From JBOFZL01 sp051655155 (GTDB lineage: Bacteria > Bacillota > Clostridia > Peptostreptococcales > Filifactoraceae), in the NCBI GenBank assembly GCA_051655155.1, contig JBOFZL010000026.1, positions 62,001 through 126,000 of the forward strand: a stretch of DNA of 64,000 nucleotides. The letters are read 5' to 3'. The first letter of the stretch is position 1, and each line of letters opens with the position of its first letter. A program made the translations under genes and the position numbers. A model generated the notes under the pieces. The model saw nothing but the letters and a program-made list of their open reading frames with translations, was not told the DNA's origin and did not search any database. This document shows, piece after piece, positions 27,986 to 36,815 of this stretch.

Positions 27986-27986
27986 T

Positions 27987-28028
27987 TTACCTAATTTTAA
28001 CCTAAACATAATAAAAATGGTATAGAAT
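27987..28028 (+). promoter_or_regulatory. Candidate promoter with PhoP-like direct repeats
   Basis: ACCTAA occurs at 27989-27994 and at 28000-28005, exactly 11 bp apart, within TTTACCTAATTTTAACCTAA. The second copy stands where a -35 box would be for TAGAAT (28023-28028, 17-bp spacer). Tandem sites one helical turn apart are what OmpR/PhoB-type regulators bind, so autoregulation by the downstream response regulator is plausible. Confidence 0.45.
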
Positions 28029-28054
28029 ATGTTTAGTCTAAAAGGAGTGATGAG

Positions 28055-28738
28055 ATGGTCAGGATATTAGTAGTAGATGATGAAGTCAATATTGTAGAAC
28101 TGCTTAAATTTTCTTTAGAACAAAAGGGATATTATGTTATAAGTGCATATGATGGGAAAAAGGCTAAAGATATTATAAAAAACGAGCAGGTTGATTTAGT
28201 TATTTTGGATCTTATGTTACCGGAAATTGATGGTTTTCAGCTTTGTAAATATATAAGAGAAACTGAAAGATATAAGGATTTGCCTGTTATAATGCTAACT
28301 GCAAGAAACCATGAACAAGATAAGTATAAAGGCTTTGAATATGGAGCAGATGATTATGTAACTAAGCCATTTTCAGTAAAAGAGTTGACTCAGAGAGTAA
28401 AGGCAGTTTTAAGAAGAAGTTCAACGGAAAAAATAGATGATAATAAGATAAATATTCATAATTTAGAAATAGACATGAACAATTATACACTTCTAAAAAA
28501 TAGTGAAAAAGTAGAACTAACACTAAAAGAATTTGAACTTTTAAAACTATTAATTCAAAATAGAGGTAAGGTTACATCAAGAGAGATTTTATTAGATAAG
28601 GTTTGGGGATATGACTACTTTGGAGAAACAAGAACGGTGGATGTGCATATAAGACATCTTAGAAAGAAGCTTGAAGAAGATGATAAAAACCCCAAGATTA
28701 TTGAAACTATAAGAGGTGTAGGATATAAAATAGTTTAG
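28055..28738 (+). CDS. OmpR/PhoB-family response regulator
   Basis: A 227-residue two-component regulator. The receiver domain has the acidic pair DDE (residues 8-10), the phosphoacceptor D52 (ILDLMLPEIDGF) and the switch lysine in TKPF. The winged-helix DNA-binding domain contains LTLKEFELLKLL, SREILLDKVWGYDYFGETRTVDVHI and ETIRGVGYK. It is 8 bp upstream of its sensor kinase. Overall it resembles PhoP/PhoB (phosphate response) and WalR; no phosphate genes are adjacent, so the stimulus is not settled. Confidence 0.93.
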   Translation: MVRILVVDDEVNIVELLKFSLEQKGYYVISAYDGKKAKDIIKNEQVDLVILDLMLPEIDGFQLCKYIRETERYKDLPVIMLTARNHEQDKYKGFEYGADDYVTKPFSVKELTQRVKAVLRRSSTEKIDDNKINIHNLEIDMNNYTLLKNSEKVELTLKEFELLKLLIQNRGKVTSREILLDKVWGYDYFGETRTVDVHIRHLRKKLEEDDKNPKIIETIRGVGYKIV

Positions 28739-28746
28739 GAGGAAAT

Positions 28747-30021
28747 ATGCCAAGTGAGGAAATTATGATGGTGGTAATATTTCTTCTATTAGGAATAATT
28801 TTAGCTTTAATTAAATATATTTTAGATTTTAAAACAGGCCTTTCGCTACTTTTCAAAAAATATGGAAAATTTGCGGAAGGTACTTTTAAATATAAAAAAG
28901 CTAATAATATAAATCAGCAATTAGAGCAGATTAATATATTGATAGAAGAGGCCATAAAAAAATCAGAACATAAGCTAAGAGAAGCTAGTATGCTAAGTGG
29001 AAGACTGAGGTCAATTTTAAAAGGAACATCTAATGGAATAATAGCGATAGATAACGAGGAAAATATACTAATCTTAAATAATGTAGCTAAAAAAATCATA
29101 GGATGTAAACAAGATTTTGAAGGATTAAACTTAGAAAAAGTAATAATAAATGAGGATATGTTAACGAAAATACGAGAAAAGATTTATATGCCAAAGGAAG
29201 AAGTGGCTCAAATCTCATTTATAGATGGACGTTATTATAGAATAGAGATTAATCGAATAAAGATATCTAACGATAACCAAGGGAAAACTATGTCTGTGGG
29301 AAAGGTAATTAATATATCTGATATAACAGAAAAACATATGTTAGAAACTCTTAGGACGGAGTTTGTAACATCAGTAACCCACGAATTAAGAACACCAGTA
29401 ACATCGATTCTAGGATTTATAGAAGCAATTCGTGAAAGTGATAATATGGATGATGAAACGAGGGATAGGTTTCTTGGTATAGTAGCAGAGGAGTCAAACA
29501 GGCTTAGAACTATAATAGATGATATATTAACGCTGTCATTTGTAGAAAACACAGAGGCTTCATATAAAGAGGTGGATGTAGAAAGAGTTATTCAAAAAGT
29601 AATAAGGCTTCTGGATAATCAAGCACTAAAGAAAAATATATTTCTTATCCCAAAGATTGAAAGTAAATTAAAGTTAGTAACAGATGAACATTACTTATAT
29701 CAAATGCTCATAAACCTACTGGAAAATGCAATAAAATATAGTGAAGATGGAAGAAGTGTTGAAGTGATATATCGTATACGAAACAATACTAATCAAATAG
29801 TTGTTAAAGATTATGGGAGAGGGATAGCCACTGAAGATCAAGTAAGAATATTTGAGAGATTTTATAGAGTTGATAAATCACGTTCAGGAAAAGAAAGGGG
29901 CACAGGTTTAGGTTTAGCTATAGTCAAACATATGGCTATGGCAGTGAAAGCGACGGTAGATGTGAAAAGTATACTTGGAGAAGGTAGTGAGTTCATAATA
30001 GAATTTAAGGATAAGCAATAA
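28747..30021 (+). CDS. PhoR-like membrane histidine kinase
   Basis: A 424-residue sensor with one N-terminal membrane helix (about residues 5-26) and practically no external domain, so sensing is probably in the membrane or cytoplasm. A PAS-like segment (about 88-195: LKGTSNGIIAIDNEENILIL) leads to the HisKA helix with H212 in SVTHELRTPVTSILGF. The ATPase domain follows, with N-box LINLLENAIKYSE, DYGRGI and GTGLGLAIVKH. Cognate regulator directly upstream. Confidence 0.92.
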   Translation: MPSEEIMMVVIFLLLGIILALIKYILDFKTGLSLLFKKYGKFAEGTFKYKKANNINQQLEQINILIEEAIKKSEHKLREASMLSGRLRSILKGTSNGIIAIDNEENILILNNVAKKIIGCKQDFEGLNLEKVIINEDMLTKIREKIYMPKEEVAQISFIDGRYYRIEINRIKISNDNQGKTMSVGKVINISDITEKHMLETLRTEFVTSVTHELRTPVTSILGFIEAIRESDNMDDETRDRFLGIVAEESNRLRTIIDDILTLSFVENTEASYKEVDVERVIQKVIRLLDNQALKKNIFLIPKIESKLKLVTDEHYLYQMLINLLENAIKYSEDGRSVEVIYRIRNNTNQIVVKDYGRGIATEDQVRIFERFYRVDKSRSGKERGTGLGLAIVKHMAMAVKATVDVKSILGEGSEFIIEFKDKQ

Positions 30022-30055
30022 GCAATAAGTGACAAGTAGTGATAAGGAGAAGGGT

Positions 30056-31819
30056 ATGGAAATATTAGGCAGAAATAATAATTCAACTGTAGAAACCATA
30101 AGGTTAAAACAATCAGAGAAAGATTTTTATGAAAATATAGCTAAGTACTTAGATGGGAAGGCTATTTCAAAACTTACTCCATTTGCTAAGACTTATTTTG
30201 ATATGATGTATATTAAAGACAAAAAAGTAATGCTAATAAAATTTATAGATACGAAACAGGATACTTATGACATTTTAGGGGAAGAAATAATAGAAATATT
30301 AGAAGAGGAAGAGGCTCAAAGTAGAAAAATATTTGAAAAACATTTTTCGAATATAAATATTAGTAGAATAGTTATTATGCCTTACGCCAAAGCCTATAGT
30401 AAAAAAATAGCAATGATAGGTAAAGACAGGTATGATGAACTAAAGATGGAACCTTTAGAATTTCTAAAATATCTGGGGGAGGAAAATGATGAGATACATT
30501 TGGAGTTATTGCGTTATCATTTAACGCCAGAGCTTCATGTACTAAAAAAGAGAGATGATCTAAGCACAGGAGAAAATATATTTAAGAAGATAGTATTTAC
30601 AAGCGAAGAAAAGCAGATATCAGCAATATTTGTAGACAAAGAGCAGGTGGATATTATAAACACTATAAAGTATGGGAAAACTTTAATAAAGGGATTTTCA
30701 GGTAGTGGAAAAACTACTCTGATGTTTGCTCAAGCTATAAAAATGGCAAGGTTATATCCTAAAGATAAGTTTTTGTATATAACCTTTGATAAGCAGTTGG
30801 TTCATAACCTTAAGGAAGGAATAACTTTAAGACAGATAAAATTACCTAACTTAAAAATTATCAGTTACCATCAATATGTAGTATTGTTAGGTAAAAAATT
30901 TGGACTTAGGATAAATGTAGAACAAAAATCTAACTTTAACAAAGAGTTTGAAAAAATACTAAAAAAAGTTAACAAAATATATGAAAATGACCATGTGTTT
31001 AAAGGTATATTTGTGGATGAAGGAGAAAACTATAGAAGCCAAGATTTAGAGTTCCTACAAGGCAATCTTTATAAGAGTAAATGGGTATTTCAAGTAGCCA
31101 TTGATATGGGGAAAGATCTTAAAAACAAAGAGAAAATTAGTGAAGAGGAAATAGAAAATATAGGCTTTGACAATATAATAGAGTTAAAGAAGAATTATAG
31201 ACTTACTGGGGAGCAACTTATATACCTAGAAAATTTGAAGAATAAAATGAAAAGCTACAATAAAGATATAAAATTTGTAGGGGCATTAGGTAGATCGCTG
31301 GAAGGTGAAAGTTATAAAAGGGGACAGGTTATTTTTAAAAGTTCTGTGGATACTGTAGGGATGATAAGTGATATATGCCAAGAAATTAATAAGCTTTTAG
31401 AAGAGGGGAATTCATACTCAGATATAGCGATAGTATATCCTTTTAATAAACGTAGTGTTAAGAAAAAAGGACAGATATATTCCCAATATATTGTAAAAAA
31501 TGGATTGATGAAAGCAGGGCTTCCTTATATATTTGCATCTGGACAAATGAGCGGGCTAAGAGAAAAGGTAGGAATAACATTATCTAACATATATAATGTA
31601 TGTAATTTGGAATATAAGGTAATAATTTTGTGTGAAATAGATTCCTTAATAGAGGTGATACAAGAAAAAATAGGCGAAGGGGACATTGATAATTACTTGA
31701 TGTTATATAATATTATATATACAGCTACTTCTCGCAGTACAGATAAAGTATATTTATATCTTAGAGGTGATACAAGAAATAAAAATCTATCTAACTTGCT
31801 TGTTGAAAATAATATATAA
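30056..31819 (+). CDS. UvrD/Rep-like superfamily 1 helicase with unassigned N-domain
   Basis: 587 residues from ATG 30056, chosen for AAGGAG at 30043-30048. The upstream GTG lacks a ribosome binding site. The ATPase part begins about residue 200 with Walker A KGFSGSGKTTLMF, Walker B GIFVDEGENYRS, ELKKNYRLTGEQ and the late motif YTATSRSTDKVYLYLRG, as in UvrD/PcrA-type DNA translocases, but shorter and without large 1B/2B insertions. The first 190 residues (for example VMLIKFIDTKQDTYDILGEE) may be a divergent nuclease-related (NERD-like) domain; this is tentative. Role in repair or restart is inferred. Confidence 0.75.
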   Translation: MEILGRNNNSTVETIRLKQSEKDFYENIAKYLDGKAISKLTPFAKTYFDMMYIKDKKVMLIKFIDTKQDTYDILGEEIIEILEEEEAQSRKIFEKHFSNINISRIVIMPYAKAYSKKIAMIGKDRYDELKMEPLEFLKYLGEENDEIHLELLRYHLTPELHVLKKRDDLSTGENIFKKIVFTSEEKQISAIFVDKEQVDIINTIKYGKTLIKGFSGSGKTTLMFAQAIKMARLYPKDKFLYITFDKQLVHNLKEGITLRQIKLPNLKIISYHQYVVLLGKKFGLRINVEQKSNFNKEFEKILKKVNKIYENDHVFKGIFVDEGENYRSQDLEFLQGNLYKSKWVFQVAIDMGKDLKNKEKISEEEIENIGFDNIIELKKNYRLTGEQLIYLENLKNKMKSYNKDIKFVGALGRSLEGESYKRGQVIFKSSVDTVGMISDICQEINKLLEEGNSYSDIAIVYPFNKRSVKKKGQIYSQYIVKNGLMKAGLPYIFASGQMSGLREKVGITLSNIYNVCNLEYKVIILCEIDSLIEVIQEKIGEGDIDNYLMLYNIIYTATSRSTDKVYLYLRGDTRNKNLSNLLVENNI

Positions 31820-31836
31820 AAAATTAAAAAAAGAGT

Positions 31837-31865
31837 TTGCATTTATATTAAATCTATAGTATAAT
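31837..31865 (+). promoter_or_regulatory. rpsT promoter
   Basis: TTGCAT (31837-31842), 17 bp, perfect TATAAT (31860-31865). Confidence 0.8.
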
Positions 31866-31871
31866 TTAGAA

Positions 31872-31940
31872 CATATTGCGAAAAATCACGGAGCAAAGCA
31901 CCATTAGATTTTTCGAGACATAAGCATCTAACGGGAGGTG
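31872..31940 (+). promoter_or_regulatory. rpsT 5' leader with alternative hairpins
   Basis: CGAAAAATC (31879-31887) can pair with GATTTTTCG (31907-31915). An overlapping alternative pairs TTAGAT (31904-31909) with ATCTAA (31926-31931), ending just before the GGGAGGTG ribosome binding site. The two stems exclude each other, an arrangement suited to autoregulation by S20. No known Rfam leader is claimed. Confidence 0.4.
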
Positions 31941-31945
31941 AGAAG

Positions 31946-32212
31946 ATGGCAAATATTAAATCTGCAAAAAAGAGAATAAAAGTAACTGCGAAAAGAACAC
32001 TTATAAACAGAATCAGAAAATCTCAAATAAAAACTGCGATAAGAAGATTTGAAGAGGCTTTAGCATCAGGAGATATAGCTAAAGCAACAGAGAACTTTAG
32101 ATATGCACAAAAGAAGATTATGCAAGTTGCTGCAAAAGGAACTATCCATAAAAATGCAGGAGCAAGAAAAGTTTCTAAACTTGCTGCTAAGCTTAACAAA
32201 GCTGCCAACTAA
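31946..32212 (+). CDS. rpsT: 30S ribosomal protein S20
   Basis: An 88-residue, very basic, helical primary-binding ribosomal protein. N-terminus MANIKSAKKRIKVTAKRT and C-terminus KGTIHKNAGARKVSKLA are the standard S20 motifs. Own promoter upstream and terminator downstream, so it is a single-gene transcript, as commonly seen. Confidence 0.98.
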   Translation: MANIKSAKKRIKVTAKRTLINRIRKSQIKTAIRRFEEALASGDIAKATENFRYAQKKIMQVAAKGTIHKNAGARKVSKLAAKLNKAAN

Positions 32213-32219
32213 AAAATAC

Positions 32220-32244
32220 AACCGACCTTTAGGTCGGTTTTTTG
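32220..32244 (+). terminator. rpsT terminator
   Basis: AACCGACCT / AGGTCGGTT stem (32220-32239) with a 2-nt loop (TT), and a T run. Confidence 0.93.
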
Positions 32245-32366
32245 TTATATAGTACATAGGCTTACTATTAATACCTAAATTCACTTTCATTTTTTCATTT
32301 AATATCAATATAAAATAAATCTATATATAGTATAGTTTTTTTGAAAAATTATGTTAACAAATTTTA

Positions 32367-32395
32367 TTGCTAAAAAAATTATGTTACTGTATTAT
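32367..32395 (+). promoter_or_regulatory. Candidate promoter for the C_GCAxxG_C_C/TDT pair
   Basis: TTGCTA (32367-32372), 17 bp, TATTAT (32390-32395), 55 bp before the start codon. Confidence 0.6.
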
Positions 32396-32449
32396 ATTTA
32401 TTGAGTTGATTGTTTAAAGTTTAATTAATTTATAAAAAGGAGTGGTATT

Positions 32450-32917
32450 ATGGTAGATTCAGTAAGCATAAACAAAATTAGAAAAGATGCTGAGGATTCG
32501 TTTAGAAGGGGAGATTTTTTTTGTTCAGAAGCTATTGTTAGTTCTTTTAGAGATAATTTTAGATTGAATATGCCAGAGGAGATGGTTGCTATGGCTTCAG
32601 GGTTTCCAGTGGGTATTGGTCGTTCTAAGTGCACTTGTGGAGCAGTAACAGGTGCAATTTTAACTTTGGGATATTTTTTTGGACGAACTAAGGGAGGAGA
32701 TCCAAAGGTTAACAAAACCTTAGAACTTGCAAATGAATTACAGAAAAAGTTTAAAGATAATCACAAGGTTCTTTGCTGTAGTATTTTGACTAAGGGATTT
32801 GATATGGCTTCTGGAGAACATAAAAATCAATGTGTTTCATTTACGGGAGAAATGGCAGAAAATTTAGCAGAAATAGTAGTAAGAGAGCTAGGGATTAAAA
32901 ATTTGGATAAAGAGTAA
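32450..32917 (+). CDS. C_GCAxxG_C_C-family probable redox protein
   Basis: A 155-residue cysteine-rich protein. Conserved cysteines occur at FFCSEAIV, KCTCGAVTG (the CGAxxG core) and VLCCSI, with a last one in KNQCVSF. These define the C_GCAxxG_C_C family (PF09719), proposed to be redox-active or metal-binding and without known substrate. It is 9 bp before a transporter gene, with a shared promoter. No signal peptide, so cytoplasmic. Confidence 0.85.
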   Translation: MVDSVSINKIRKDAEDSFRRGDFFCSEAIVSSFRDNFRLNMPEEMVAMASGFPVGIGRSKCTCGAVTGAILTLGYFFGRTKGGDPKVNKTLELANELQKKFKDNHKVLCCSILTKGFDMASGEHKNQCVSFTGEMAENLAEIVVRELGIKNLDKE

Positions 32918-32926
32918 GGAGGTTTT

Positions 32927-33826
32927 ATGTGTAACTTAATTAAGAAACTTCCATATCCTGTGTCAGGACTTATGCTAGCTCTTGCAGCCCTTGGAAATTT
33001 GTTGAAACCAAGAGGAGAAATTATAAGATATAACTTTGGAATATTATCTGCATTAATATTGCTACTTGTACTCATAAAAATTATAAAATATCCGAAGTCT
33101 TTTCTTGAAGTATTTGAACAACCAGCTATTGCAGGAATTATGGCAACTTTACCTATGGGTATTATTATTTTGTCAACTTATGTGGTATCATTTAGTAATA
33201 AGCTGGGGGCAATGATATGGTGGTTGGGAATTTTGATTTATATAATAATTTTTGGATTATTTATAAGAAAAACCTTGTTTCCATTTAAGATCAAAAAAAT
33301 ATTTCCGAGTTATTTTGTTATGTTTGTTGGAATTGTTTCTGCAAGTGTAGTCTCACCAACATATAAATATGAGTATATAGGTCAATATATTTTTTGGATA
33401 GGGATAATATGCTATTTATTTTGGCTTCCGATTATTCTATACAGAGTCGTTAAGGTAAAAGAAATTCCGGAGGTTGTAATGCCAACTATTGCTATATTTG
33501 CTGCTCCTCCAAGTCTTTTATTAGCAGGGTATAATAGTAGTTTTACAACAAAATCTTTATTTTTATTAAACGGACTAACCATTATAGCTTTATTTTTTTA
33601 TTTATGCGCATTAGTGTACGTAATTAAATTTTTATTTAAAAAATTTATGCCTAGTTATTCATCATTTACATTTCCCTTTGTTATATCAGCAATTGCGCTA
33701 AGACCTTTTGCAACAAAGTATGAAGTGTTTGGACCAGTACATGTGTTTATGCAAATTTTTGCAGTTATTATGGTGATTTATGTATTTATTGAATATATGA
33801 AGTTTCTATTAAAAAAAACTGTATAA
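32927..33826 (+). CDS. TDT-family (TehA-like) membrane transporter
   Basis: A 299-residue protein with about ten hydrophobic helices and the N-terminal motif PYPVSGLMLALAALGNLL seen in tellurite-resistance/dicarboxylate (TDT, SLAC1-like) transporters. The substrate cannot be read from the sequence. AGGAGG precedes the ATG, and the gene is cotranscribed with the cysteine-rich protein upstream. Confidence 0.85.
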   Translation: MCNLIKKLPYPVSGLMLALAALGNLLKPRGEIIRYNFGILSALILLLVLIKIIKYPKSFLEVFEQPAIAGIMATLPMGIIILSTYVVSFSNKLGAMIWWLGILIYIIIFGLFIRKTLFPFKIKKIFPSYFVMFVGIVSASVVSPTYKYEYIGQYIFWIGIICYLFWLPIILYRVVKVKEIPEVVMPTIAIFAAPPSLLLAGYNSSFTTKSLFLLNGLTIIALFFYLCALVYVIKFLFKKFMPSYSSFTFPFVISAIALRPFATKYEVFGPVHVFMQIFAVIMVIYVFIEYMKFLLKKTV

Positions 33827-33847
33827 AAACAAAATATAGTATCCACA

Positions 33848-33890
33848 AAAAAGCTTTCTATGATATGTTCCCAATCATAGAAAGCTTTTT
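33848..33890. terminator. Bidirectional terminator between convergent genes
   Basis: A 17-bp perfect stem (AAAAAGCTTTCTATGAT / ATCATAGAAAGCTTTTT) around a 9-nt loop (33865-33873), with A and T runs on either side. Confidence 0.93.
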
Positions 33891-33923
33891 GTAATTTATA
33901 GATTTTACATAGTTGAAATTAGT

Positions 33924-36350
33924 TTAATTACTTGTAGAAGTTGTTACATTACCAAATAAGTCATTTATCTCTGTTTTTAATTTTTGTTCATCAGTTGAAT
34001 CTTTCTTGTTATTGTCGGAATTCTCATCTTGATTATAAAATATATTAGAGGATCCGAGAGCATTATTACCAGAATGAGATCTACAACGTTTTACAGGTTC
34101 TGTACCATTTGCAAAATAATCAGTGATGCGAGGACAGCCACTTCTTGGGAAATCGCCAGATATTTGACAAATTGTTATAGCTCTAACATTATCCGGTCTA
34201 TTAAACTCTTTATATTCTAAATCTTTATGAACATCGGCCATTATTTTTCGCCAAATTGTGTTAGACATTCTTGCATAGTCGTAAAGATGGCTAGGTTTAT
34301 CGTTTCCTACCCATACTCCAGCAGTATAATAAGGGGTAAAGCCTACGAACCAAATGTCTTTTTCGTCAGAGGTAGTCCCTGTTTTTCCTGCTACAGGCAT
34401 ATTAGAAATTCTTGTGGTTCGTCCAGTTCCACGAGTAACAACTTTCTCTAGCATATTTACCATTACAGATGAATTTTCTGGTGAGAATATTTGCTCTCCA
34501 CTATTAGGGGCAGTCAATATAACTTTCCCGTTTCTATCTTCTATTTTTGAAAAATAGTAAGGTGTCATTTTTGTTCCATTATTTGCTATGGTAGCAAAGC
34601 CAGAGGTTATTTCTAATGGGGTAACTCCCCTTGTCATACCACCAAGACCTAGAGCAAGATTTTCATCATTTACAGTAGGATTTTCATTATGGGTAACTAA
34701 GGTGGTGATGCCTTGTTTTTTTAGAGATTCTATGGAGTAGTCTATACCTATTGCATTTAAAAATTCTACAGCTGCCACGTTTGAAGAATTCCATATCATA
34801 GGGGACATTGTACTTATCCCCTTGTAGCCAGTGGAATTTTTAGGCCAATATTTTCCACGTTGATATGGGTCAGGTCTTTTTCCATCTTTTACGGTGGAAG
34901 CAGCTGTGTAGCCTTTTTCCAAAGCAGGCATATATACTGCCAAAGGTTTTATGGATGAACCAGGTTGACGGGGGTTTAAAGCTCTATTAAACACCTTATT
35001 ACCACCTATTCCACGACCGCCTGTCATAGCTTTTATAAATCCGGTTTTTTGATCTATTATAACAAAGGCTGATTGAGGTTGGATTATACCGTTTTCATCT
35101 ATAAATGAATGATGATAGTTTCTAGGATTTTCAACTTCTCTTTCAACTATTTTTTGTATATTACTATCTATTGTAGAATGGATTCTAAGACCACCATTTA
35201 TCATAAGGTCATATGCTTCTTCATGAGTATATCCAGATTCTTCTAATTTTTGTTGAACTTGTACCTTTAAGGCATCAGCAAAGTAGCTGGATAGGTTAGT
35301 ATCATTTGTTTGTCCAAGTTTTATTATTACAGGTTGTGCTTTTACTGCCTCGTAAGTTTGATTATCTATCATACCGTTTTTTAGCATTTGAGAAAGTACT
35401 ACTTCTTGCCTTTCTTTTGCAGCAGGATTTAATAAGGCTTTTTTTACATAGAGGGAACCAGACTTTAGCTGATCATACTTATATACATCGATTATTCCTA
35501 GACGATAAAGTTCAGAGTATATTTGTTGGTCATTTTCATCAGGAGCTTTAGTATCTTTGGAGGTTGGGATGTAAGCTATTTGTATAGCATTAAGATTATC
35601 GTCAGGAGCTATATCCTCTGTTATATAGGGAGTAAATTTACTAGGATATTTAGTTACTCCTGCAAGTATTGCACTTTCTGCTAAATCAAGAGCAGAGGCA
35701 TGTTTATCAAAAAAGGCAATAGAAGCAGCTTCAACACCTAAACAACCTCTGCTTAGAGGTACTGTGCTTAAGTAAGCATGGAGAACTTCTTCTTTACTTA
35801 AGGCTGAATCTATTTTTATTGCAATTATCATATCTTTAAATTTTCTCACAAAGGATTTATCTGTTGAGGTATATAGATTTTTCGCCAGTTGCATATTTAT
35901 GGTGGAGGCACCTTGAGCGAGGCTTTTTGTTTTTAGATCATGAACAATAGCACCGGCTATTCTTCGAATATCAATTCCTTTATGTCTATAGAACCGTTCA
36001 TCCTCTATGGCTACTACAGCCTGTTGTAACCAAGGAGATATTTGTTCCATAGGAACTATGGTTCTAAATTCATTGCCTTGAAGTTTATCAATAATTTGCC
36101 CATTGGCATCTAAGATTAGAGAACTTTCCTTTATACGAGAAGATAGATCCTCCGGAGTTATTTTTGGAGTAAGGATAAAAGCAGATATTATAAGTAAAAA
36201 AATTGCAGCAAGTACAGTTAGAATTACTGGACGCGATAATTTTAAAATATGTGATAGGCATCTAGAGTTTTTATTGTTCTTTGTATCCTCAGTTAAAGTT
36301 TCTTTAGAAATAACCACTGTGTCTTGAGAACGGTTATTATCAGTATTCAT
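33924..36350 (-). CDS. Class A penicillin-binding protein, PBP1a type (copy 1)
   Basis: 808 residues. A cytoplasmic tail of about 40 residues, one membrane helix (about 41-60), then the GT51 glycosyltransferase domain with the catalytic EDERFYRHKGID (from residue 116) and QGASTINMQLAKN. The transpeptidase domain has SSIK in QPGSSIKPLAVY, SSN in WNSSNVAAVEF and KTGTT. The short tail contains CQISGDFPRSGCP. It builds and cross-links peptidoglycan. GGGAGG precedes the ATG on the minus strand. It is clearly homologous to the plus-strand protein at 37486. Confidence 0.94.
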   Translation of the reverse strand: MNTDNNRSQDTVVISKETLTEDTKNNKNSRCLSHILKLSRPVILTVLAAIFLLIISAFILTPKITPEDLSSRIKESSLILDANGQIIDKLQGNEFRTIVPMEQISPWLQQAVVAIEDERFYRHKGIDIRRIAGAIVHDLKTKSLAQGASTINMQLAKNLYTSTDKSFVRKFKDMIIAIKIDSALSKEEVLHAYLSTVPLSRGCLGVEAASIAFFDKHASALDLAESAILAGVTKYPSKFTPYITEDIAPDDNLNAIQIAYIPTSKDTKAPDENDQQIYSELYRLGIIDVYKYDQLKSGSLYVKKALLNPAAKERQEVVLSQMLKNGMIDNQTYEAVKAQPVIIKLGQTNDTNLSSYFADALKVQVQQKLEESGYTHEEAYDLMINGGLRIHSTIDSNIQKIVEREVENPRNYHHSFIDENGIIQPQSAFVIIDQKTGFIKAMTGGRGIGGNKVFNRALNPRQPGSSIKPLAVYMPALEKGYTAASTVKDGKRPDPYQRGKYWPKNSTGYKGISTMSPMIWNSSNVAAVEFLNAIGIDYSIESLKKQGITTLVTHNENPTVNDENLALGLGGMTRGVTPLEITSGFATIANNGTKMTPYYFSKIEDRNGKVILTAPNSGEQIFSPENSSVMVNMLEKVVTRGTGRTTRISNMPVAGKTGTTSDEKDIWFVGFTPYYTAGVWVGNDKPSHLYDYARMSNTIWRKIMADVHKDLEYKEFNRPDNVRAITICQISGDFPRSGCPRITDYFANGTEPVKRCRSHSGNNALGSSNIFYNQDENSDNNKKDSTDEQKLKTEINDLFGNVTTSTSN

Positions 36351-36494
36351 AAGTTTCCTCCCTAGGTAATTATAATTCTATTTATTATTTTAACATATTT
36401 TTTTAAAAATGAGTAATTGAATTTAGATATAGAAGTTAAACTGTGGTAAAATAGTATTATAAAGAAAAAAAGGTACATTCGATGGGAGGATATT

Positions 36495-36815
36495 ATGTTA
36501 CAGACAATAATGATATACTTGTTTATATTAGTGGTAGGAGCTTTAATAGGAAGATATATTAATATAACGGAAAAAAGACTTAAGTTAATAGGGGATATTC
36601 AGTTTATATGCTTATTGGTACTACTTTTTTTTATGGGTGCTAACTTAGGACTCGATAAGGAGGTATTAAAAAACTTTGGGACAATGGGATTTAATGCCAG
36701 CTTGTTTTCATTATTTACAATAGGGTTTAGTGTGTTAGGAATATTTTTTTACAAGAAAATTTTTATGAAAGACGTAAATAAGTTTTTAAATAAGGAGGAT
36801 GAAAATGATAATTAA
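36495..36815 (+). CDS. LysO-family lysine exporter, N-terminal half
   Basis: A 106-residue protein with three hydrophobic helices. It corresponds to the N-terminal portion of LysO (formerly YbjE/DUF340): GALIGRYINI, LVLLFFMGANLGLDKEVL. In Enterobacteria LysO is one chain of about 300 residues; here it is two genes overlapping by 11 bp, with the C-terminal half next. LysO exports lysine (and takes part in thialysine resistance). Both halves have ribosome binding sites, so the split looks natural rather than a sequencing error. Confidence 0.82.
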   Translation: MLQTIMIYLFILVVGALIGRYINITEKRLKLIGDIQFICLLVLLFFMGANLGLDKEVLKNFGTMGFNASLFSLFTIGFSVLGIFFYKKIFMKDVNKFLNKEDENDN

